Below, piece after piece: positions 57,901-64,000 of a DNA stretch of 64,000 nucleotides. Positions within the stretch are counted from its first letter, which is position 1; the number at the start of each line of letters is the position of its first letter. The stretch spans positions 94,425,890 to 94,489,889 of the forward strand of contig JAVMKO010000003.1 in assembly GCA_032164245.1 (NCBI GenBank). Direction: 5' to 3'. The stretch is from Sternotherus odoratus. Lineage: Eukaryota > Chordata > Testudines > Kinosternidae. The position numbers and the translations under genes were made by a program. The notes beneath the pieces are model-generated. The model did no database searches. It saw nothing but the letters and a program-made list of their open reading frames with translations, and was not told the DNA's origin.

Positions 57901-60520
57901 TTTCAAGGATTTATGTAACTGATTTATGGTAGTACCATTTTTGATTTTGGTTGGTTTTGGTTTGGTTTTTTTAAGTGGAGGTTTGTATTGAACATTACTC
58001 TGTTTGAGGAGGCAATGGATAGATGAACATTTAGCCAAGAGTAAAAGCATTATGTAATTATTCAGCATCTTGCATGCATCATAAAAGTAGTTATAAAATT
58101 GAAAACCTGCTTGAATTATGGCAAATTCATGTGATCCTACAAAACATGTCTCCTCTGTGATGCTTTACTTTTCAAAAATATTTTAAAAGGGATTTATAGA
58201 TATTAACTGCTTTATTTAAATAAAACAGTCTGGCAGTAACATTTGAATTGGATAGCTGCAGTGACGTTACAGGAGTGTTCAGAAGAACAACAGATATCGG
58301 TTCTGCAAGTTCATTGCATAGCTGCTATATATAAAATATATTTAAGAAGTTGTCCTTTTTCTAATCTTGCCCAGGTCAATAGTGACTGAGAATCATTACC
58401 TTCTGATGACTCTATAATGGCCTTTGTAAAACAAGTAGGTGGGCTCGGTTAGGAACCCAGCACACACTGTCACCGTTGTCATGGTAACCCCCTGGGTAGC
58501 ATTCTCAATGGAGGCCAATATCTGAGTAGAGATGGAGACTGATCTACCCCCTTCACTTGCCTAGGTTGCCCTGCCATTATAGAGCAGAAGCTCATTGGCC
58601 GGTGGGGGACCTTTCATTCCCCCTGCTCATTTTACACCTAATCTGGATAAAAGAAAGGGTCACACTTTATAGTAAGAGTATGTTTATAAAGGGATAATCA
58701 ATCAGTATGTTACAGAGATGATTATAAGTTTCTTGACCTCTGGACTCTTCAAAAGCTAGAACAATTGATTAGTCATTTATTAAAACATCTATTTATGATT
58801 CTTAACCCTGCATAAACTATTTAAACTGTACCTTTAATAAAAAGTGTGACCTAAGAAAAACGACAGCATTGTCAATTCAGCCTCTTTCACAGCAGTGAAT
58901 TCACTATAAAAAGAACAATTTATAAGTATTTTTTAAATATTATAATTTGTTGAACAAAATAAGAGAATAGGAAAAAAAGAAGAGTTGCTGTTGGATTCAG
59001 TCCTGGGTAGCTCTTTAGAAAATATACAGTATACAATACATTTCTTCTTTATTAGTATGCTAAGAATAAAAGAGAGATTGAAAACTGCATCACAGAGCCC
59101 TGATATTTATGAAACCTTTGCTATTGAGTGACATCATCTCTCTTTTTCAGGGTGTTTTTTTTTTTAACTTGGAAACACTCCAATGACCAGTGATGACTAG
59201 TTATTGTTCCTTTTGTCAACAGGCAAGATGATGGAGGAAGTTCTGGCAGCTTACCATGTCCTGGGCCCTGCAGAGTTAAATGAGAAGTGCTTCAATGTTC
59301 TAATGTGCATCACATCGGATCTTGTTTCTGAAGTGTTAGAAGGAACCCAGCATTACATGTTGTGCATCAGTACACTGTTTCTGATAGAATCCAGGGATGG
59401 CAAATTTATATACCAGTATTACCTGTCTGGAGCAGGTTTAATTTTATAAATTAAAACCATAAACTCTATGAGTTTCTAGTTGTTATTTATGCTTTTGAGG
59501 ATGAACTCCTCAGATGAAGAGACAGGCTCTTCTGCAGGATCAGAAGATCATATTGGACTGTAAATTGTAACTACTCCATTTGTAGCATATTCTTGTGCAA
59601 GGAATTGAAGGACAGGTTGCAAGACGATCCTTCAGTGAAAGAAGCTTGTTTTGCTTTGATCTGCAACTTTTAAGAAGTTTTTTTAGAAGTAACCACTTTT
59701 ACTTAACACTACATGTGCAGTCTTTGTGTAGCTCTTGACTGGTGACTATTCCCCAGAGATGTTTAATTTTTGAACATACTTAGGTTTGTGATGAACTTTT
59801 AAATTGTCAAAGTTCCATGAAAATTAGAAAGGGAAAGTTCTAGGGCCAATATTTGACTAGACCTGTCATTTCCTTTTAGTGTCAGAAGGGGATTGGAAAA
59901 GGGCAGGAAGTGGTAATGAAATACAAAATTCTATTGTACTCATTTTTGATAAATGCACTTACCCAGAAAAGTGTTTTCTGTCTCATAATCAAAGGGAAGG
60001 GGTACAATTGCCCTCTCTAAGCCCTCAAATGAAAGGTCTGCATTTAGGGTCAAACATGTTGATTTAGTCTGTCAACTAGCTATAGAAAAGAAGAAACATG
60101 TATATACCTCACTGTATGCAAAAGGGGCATTTTGTCATTCCTCTATTTATTTTTACTCTATCAAAATTAAAGTGCCAGTTATTTGGAATGCTGTATTCTG
60201 TGGTCTCTTTAAATTTGATTAGTGAGAACCTTTTGGCAAGATCATTCGCATTATGGTGTAACTGCATGGTGACCACAGCTATGGGCCTGTATAATAAAGA
60301 TCTAAATTCAAAGTTCTGTTTCTGATCTTTTTCTCTATCGTTTACAATATGTCCTTAAAACTCACAATATATCCTCTTTGGGCCTCCCATCACACATACA
60401 CAGCTCAGTGTCCAGGAGCACAAGTAACACATTTTGGTGGCTTACTATTACTGTGGAATTTGATATTAGAAATAACATTGTGTATTTTAAGAACCACTTT
60501 GTTACATAAACTAACACTAG
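54927..60520. other. Intergenic, no gene recognised
   Basis: About 5.6 kb without a supportable exon. Open frames of up to 139 codons (56204-56623 minus, 55892-56236 plus) are compositionally biased or random. Near 58650-58850 there is a phrase common in amniote genomes (GGTCACACTTTATAGTAAGA and following) that I cannot classify. Confidence 0.5.
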
Positions 60521-60525
60521 GCATT

Positions 60526-60590
60526 TAGGCCTAGATCCTCCAAAGTATGGGGAATTAGGTCCCTAAATACCTTGGAGGATCTGGGCCTTA
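60526..60590. mobile_element. Short hairpin MITE
   Basis: TAGGCCTAGATCCTCCAAAG and the inverse CCTTGGAGGATCTGGGCCTT bracket a short loop with an internal AATTAGGTCCCTAAAT palindrome. Confidence 0.75.
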
Positions 60591-61370
60591 GCACCATGAA
60601 GAGCTGACCTTGCTCCTAGCAGGCCTATCCCTGTACAATTCAATACACCCAAGCGAACAGATTGAGATTTTTCTCAATGAGACAGCTCAAGGCCTCCAGG
60701 GGACCTTTCATTATTTGTACATACCGTAGTTGGAACCATGGTTAATGTTAACTGGGCTTTTCTAAAAAGAGTGTTAGAGTGAGTATTTAAGAGTGCTTGG
60801 TCTCTCAACCTTCACATTGCATTATGGCTGGCTTTTTGCATTTATTTCATAAGTAGTAAAATTCACCCATTTAATCATATCACGAGGAGAGATAGAGATC
60901 CAAAAAGAAATTCAATCTGTGGAAATTAATCCAACACCTCCCCCCCCCTTAAATTTACTGCTGCAGCTACAGTAGCTGTGGCCCTTTGAATGTAAGAAAA
61001 AGTATTCTGCTGTTAAAAGATCTTGCTCTTTCTATTTGCATTGTTACTAGACTTTAATGGGAAGGGTCAGAAATGGAAGATCATTACACAGATAAGATTT
61101 AGGTCTTTTCTGCACACAGATTTTCAACCTGTACAATTATGTGGGTTAAAACTCTGGGTTTTTTTTAACCAGTATAGTTATACCAGTGCAGCCACTAGTG
61201 TGTGTGCAGTAACGCCAGTATAAAAGTGCCATATTTTGGCATAGCTGTGATGGTTCTTGTGATGGTTCTTAGAGTTGCCCCATATTGCCCACACCAGGGA
61301 GTCTTTCATGTGGTAGCTGAGTGGCAGCTCCCTAACACCAGCAGCTTTTCAGCCATTGTCTGGGTGTCCG
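60591..61370. other. Intergenic, MITE-like trace
   Basis: 61115-61210 contains AACCAGTATAGTTATACCAG and CACTAGTGTGTGTGCAG, resembling a turtle MITE end, but borders are not clear. Confidence 0.4.
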
Positions 61371-61371
61371 A

Positions 61372-61722
61372 GTGGTAGCCGTGTTAGTCTGTATCAGCAA
61401 AAACAACGAGAAGTCCTTGTGGCACCTTACTAACAAATTTATTTGGGCATAAGCTTTCATGGGCTAGAACCCACTTCATCAGATGCCTGGTGTGGAAAAT
61501 ACAGTAGCAGGTATATATATATGCACAGTATATGAAAAGATGGGCGTTGCTTTATCAAGTGGGAAGGGGGGAACTGCGAATGAGCCAATTCAATTAACAG
61601 TGGAATGCTAAGGGAGGAAAAATCCCTTGAAGTGGTAATGAGGATGGCCCATTTCAAATAGTTGACAAGAGAGTGTGAGTAACAGTAGGGGGAAATTAGT
61701 ATTGCCCTAATTTCACCTTGCA
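61372..61722 (-). mobile_element. Penelope-like element 3' fragment
   Basis: The plus strand begins GAGTGGTAGCCGTGTTAGTC and runs through GGCACCTTACTAACAAATTT and the hammerhead-like segment at 61446-61487 into further element sequence (GATGGGCGTTGCTTTATCAA). The family is assigned from memory of the same layout in other reptile and amphibian copies. Confidence 0.6.
61446..61487 (-). ncRNA. Hammerhead-ribozyme-like core
   Basis: On the minus strand, in order: GGCAT, CTGATGA, a hairpin (AGTGGG, TTCTAG, CCCAT), GAA, AGCTT, ATGCC. GGCAT pairs perfectly with ATGCC as helix I. The hairpin forms helix II. AGCT is a self-complementary, minimal helix III of the type that acts as a dimer. CTGATGA and GAAA are the two invariant core boxes. 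One extra A lies between CTGATGA and helix II, and one helix II pair is G-U, so activity is doubtful. Confidence 0.55.
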
Positions 61723-61739
61723 AATTAATCATAGGTGCA

Positions 61740-62427
61740 CCCCAGTTGCCATATCCCTTTGAAGCATTCCTCTATGGTATACAGCCCCTGATATTGGCTA
61801 TTCACAGAAATCCCAGACCCTCTGCACCCAAAGGTGCAGCATACCCCCAGTTTACCAGTTTTACCATAAACTCCTGCTCCTGTAACCACACCGCGCTTGT
61901 AATAAACAAAAAGTAGGTTGATTAAAGAATAAAGGTTTAACTAGAACTGAGGAAAAATGATGGACATAACCGGAACAACACAAAGCAAAATCATGAAATG
62001 TAAATCTGGGTCTACACTTTGTGTTACTTTTCTTATCTAATAAAGTAGGCTCTCCCCCCCCCTGCCAAGTTCAGTCCATTGCAGAGATGGCTGGTTTTAC
62101 AAGAGCCAGGATCCAAAGTACAAGAAAGCCTCTCTCCCCCCCCCCCCCTCTTTAGGTGGTTTTCCTCAATGAATGGATCCAGAGAACCTTTCCCTATACT
62201 CTGTTATAATGAAACAATCTTTTATATTTCTTCATTGCCAGGGCACTCTCCTTCCTGCTGTAATGTTCCTCTTCACTGCCAAGTGGTTCAGATTGTTTGC
62301 CATTGGCTTTGATGGATTTCCATGACTGCTCTGTGATGTGGCAAGAGTACACAATAGAAACTGCATTACCTTGCTGGCTGACTAGGGACAGGTGACAATT
62401 ACCTCTTGTTTGAATGGGTAATCAATG
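61740..62427. other. Intergenic, nothing recognised
   Basis: C runs at 62050-62065 and 62136-62150. No supported feature. Confidence 0.5.
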
Positions 62428-62430
62428 AAG

Positions 62431-62655
62431 CCTGGTCTACACTAGAAAATTAGGTCGGTTTAACACGTTGGTTAGAGGTGTGAAACCTCCACATGCCTGA
62501 GTGGCATAGTTAAGCTGACCTAAGACCCCATGAACACAGCTCTAGGTCAGTGGAAGAATTCTTCCATCAGCCTAGGTATCGCCTTGTGGGGAGGTGGATT
62601 ACACTGCACCAATGGGAGAACTCCTCCCTTCAGAGTAGACGTCTACTCTGACTTG
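62431..62655. mobile_element. Turtle-type MITE
   Basis: Starts CCTGGTCTACACTAGAAAAT, with interior GGTCAGTGGAAGAATTCTTC palindrome and CTTGTGGGGAGGTGGATTAC. Superfamily unknown; the right border is uncertain. Confidence 0.55.
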
Positions 62656-62663
62656 CTACAGCA

Positions 62664-63040
62664 TTGGTCCTCAAAGTGGGGGTCGTGAGCCCCTGCTACT
62701 GTTCTTCCTGGGGCAGCTCCTGCAGGAGCTTGCAAATCAGCCCCAGGCAGGCAGAGAGGGGGAGGAGGTCTCCACGCTGCCACATGCAGCAGGGATGGGT
62801 CTTGTGAGCAGAAAGCCTCCAGCTCCCCCCCCCCCCCCCCGCAACCCTGCTCCAGCCGCCCCCCGCGCCTCCCCCAAGTGTCCCCCGGCCTCCCCTTGCT
62901 GCCCCCCCTTGCTGCCCCCCCAGGCACCTAGGTGGCCCTGGAGCGGATCGGAGCCAAAGCGTCCCTGTGTCTCAGTGCAGCAACTGCCGCCGCAGGGTCC
63001 TAGTGCCCGCCATCTTCTCCTGCCTGTGACAGGGTGAGTG
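62664..63040. mobile_element. hAT-like MITE left end with C-rich interior
   Basis: GCATTGGTCCTCAAAGTGGG is a hAT MITE-like terminus. The following C-rich sequence has no identifiable right end. Confidence 0.4.
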
Positions 63041-63592
63041 TGCTGCTGCTGGGGGTTCCGGAAAGGGGGGGGAGGGGAGGGGGCCTTCCCCAGATCTTGC
63101 TGCTGCCAGCAGGGAAAGGGCTGTAGGGTGTCCTCCTTTCTGGCCCCAGAGCAGCCTGCCTGAACCCAAACTCATCCCTAGCCCTGCGCCACCCCGGAGC
63201 CCACACCCCCAGCCAGAGTTTCCCACCCACCTCACCCTCTATCCAAGCCCTGAGCCCCTCCAACACCCCAAACCTCTCATCTCCACCTCCAGCCAGAGCC
63301 CTCCTCCCCCCACGCCCCAACCCTCTGCCCCATGCTACATTAAATTTTTCAATAGTTATTTTAAAAGTGTATAATAAGCAATGCTCTGGGAAAAGGGGAG
63401 GGGGGGATGCAAGGTAAAAATTTTGCCTAGGGTGCAAAATATCTTTGCACCCCCCCCCCGCAGTTCTTCCCCTCCCCCTCCCTGCTCTCCCTTCCCCCCC
63501 CCCACTCTTCCCCTCCCCTCTGAACCCCCCCCCCGCCCGCTGCTCTTCCCCTCCCCCCTTCCACCACTTGTCATCTGGTCACCCTACCCGAG
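63041..63592. other. C-rich low-complexity stretch ending in a MITE end
   Basis: Several C runs of 8-10 nt. 63568-63586 reads TCATCTGGTCACCCT, the right end of the MITE family seen at 38866. Confidence 0.5.
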
Positions 63593-64000
63593 CCCTGGAC
63601 CCGGACCCTGCCGCGGCGGGCTGCTGGCGGTGTCCTGAGCCCCAGACCTGGCCCTTGCCGCGGCAAACTGCTGGCGGTGCTCTGGGCCTTGGCCTCTGCT
63701 GTGGCGGGCCAGCAGCGGGCTGCCGGTGGCACCCCGAACCCCAGACCCAGCTCATGGTGCGACGGGCTGCTGGCAGTGACCTGAGCCCCAGGCCCTGTCA
63801 TGGCGGGCTGCTGACAGCACCCCGTGCCCTGTCCCCTGTCCCGGGGGGTTGCTGGCACCCTCCCCTGAGCCCGGCCCCTACCCCAGGGGGCTGGCACCCC
63901 TACCCACCCCTCAGCTCATCCTCTGCCCCAGGGGGGCTGCTGGCACACACACCCCCAGCCCGGCCCCTGCCCCACCCCCAACCCTGACCCCTAAGGGGCG
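63593..64000. repeat. GC-rich degenerate minisatellite
   Basis: Recurring degenerate units of roughly 50-60 bp built on GAGCCCCAGACCTGGCCC and GCGGCGGGCTGCTGGCGG. The array runs off the right edge of the window. Long open frames here (63445-63987 plus, 63571-63897 minus) are products of the composition. Confidence 0.65.

Noticed and set aside
59204..59449. Possible exon of the next gene (TIAM2 is the expected neighbour)
   Set aside because: The 81-codon frame does not resemble TIAM2 or any family I know, and lacks clear exon borders.
63445..63987. 180-codon Pro/Ala-rich open frame
   Set aside because: Product of a GC-rich minisatellite and C runs.

Overview
The window is vertebrate nuclear DNA. 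It carries the 3' end of one recognisable protein-coding gene, then about 50 kb of transposon-rich, apparently gene-free DNA. A turtle (cryptodire-like) genome is the best fit. The reasons are a tRNA-headed SINE with a CR1-type tail (the tortoise Pol III SINE design), several DIRS-type tyrosine-recombinase retrotransposons, Penelope-like repeats, hAT and Tigger relics, and old MIR-like SINEs. Host assignment rests on repeat style and memory of families; no search was run.

Region 1 (1 to about 16.4 kb): five coding exons of SCAF8 (SR-related CTD-associated factor 8), plus strand, at 245-375, 7465-7609, 8990-9067, 10852-11073 and 11766-13513, ending at TAA 13511-13513, followed by a 3' UTR. The reading phases join across all four introns. 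The last exon holds 14 tandem 15-residue repeats rich in Ser, Gly and Pro. Intron 1 (376-7464) holds a tRNA-SINE, a 5S-rRNA-headed SINE with a perfect 12-bp target duplication, and a decayed DIRS element (about 2034-6360) that was itself hit by two hAT-type MITEs and a TA-flanked element. Intron 2 holds a 907-bp TA-flanked element carrying what looks like a captured host first exon (start codon, signal peptide, splice donor).

Region 2 (about 16.4-41.3 kb): intergenic. It holds a second GC-rich TA-flanked element (22728-23128), a Ty3/gypsy fragment, DIRS fragments in both orientations, Penelope-type palindromes, a 1.57-kb fold-back hAT element (36614-38181) and assorted MITEs.

Region 3 (41.3-48.6 kb): a decayed minus-strand Ty3/gypsy element with both LTRs, interrupted by a DIRS element with long inverted termini (41826-44245) and by a hAT MITE.

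Region 4 (48.6-64 kb): intergenic, with a Tigger-like MITE, MIR-like SINEs, Penelope-like copies (one containing a hammerhead-ribozyme-like core), further MITEs, and a GC-rich degenerate minisatellite at the right edge.

No other host exon, tRNA gene, CRISPR array or operon was found. The most unusual items are the GC-rich TA-flanked transposons with an apparently captured exon, the 5S-headed SINE, the hammerhead-like motif, the fold-back hAT element and the homogeneous repeat array inside SCAF8.
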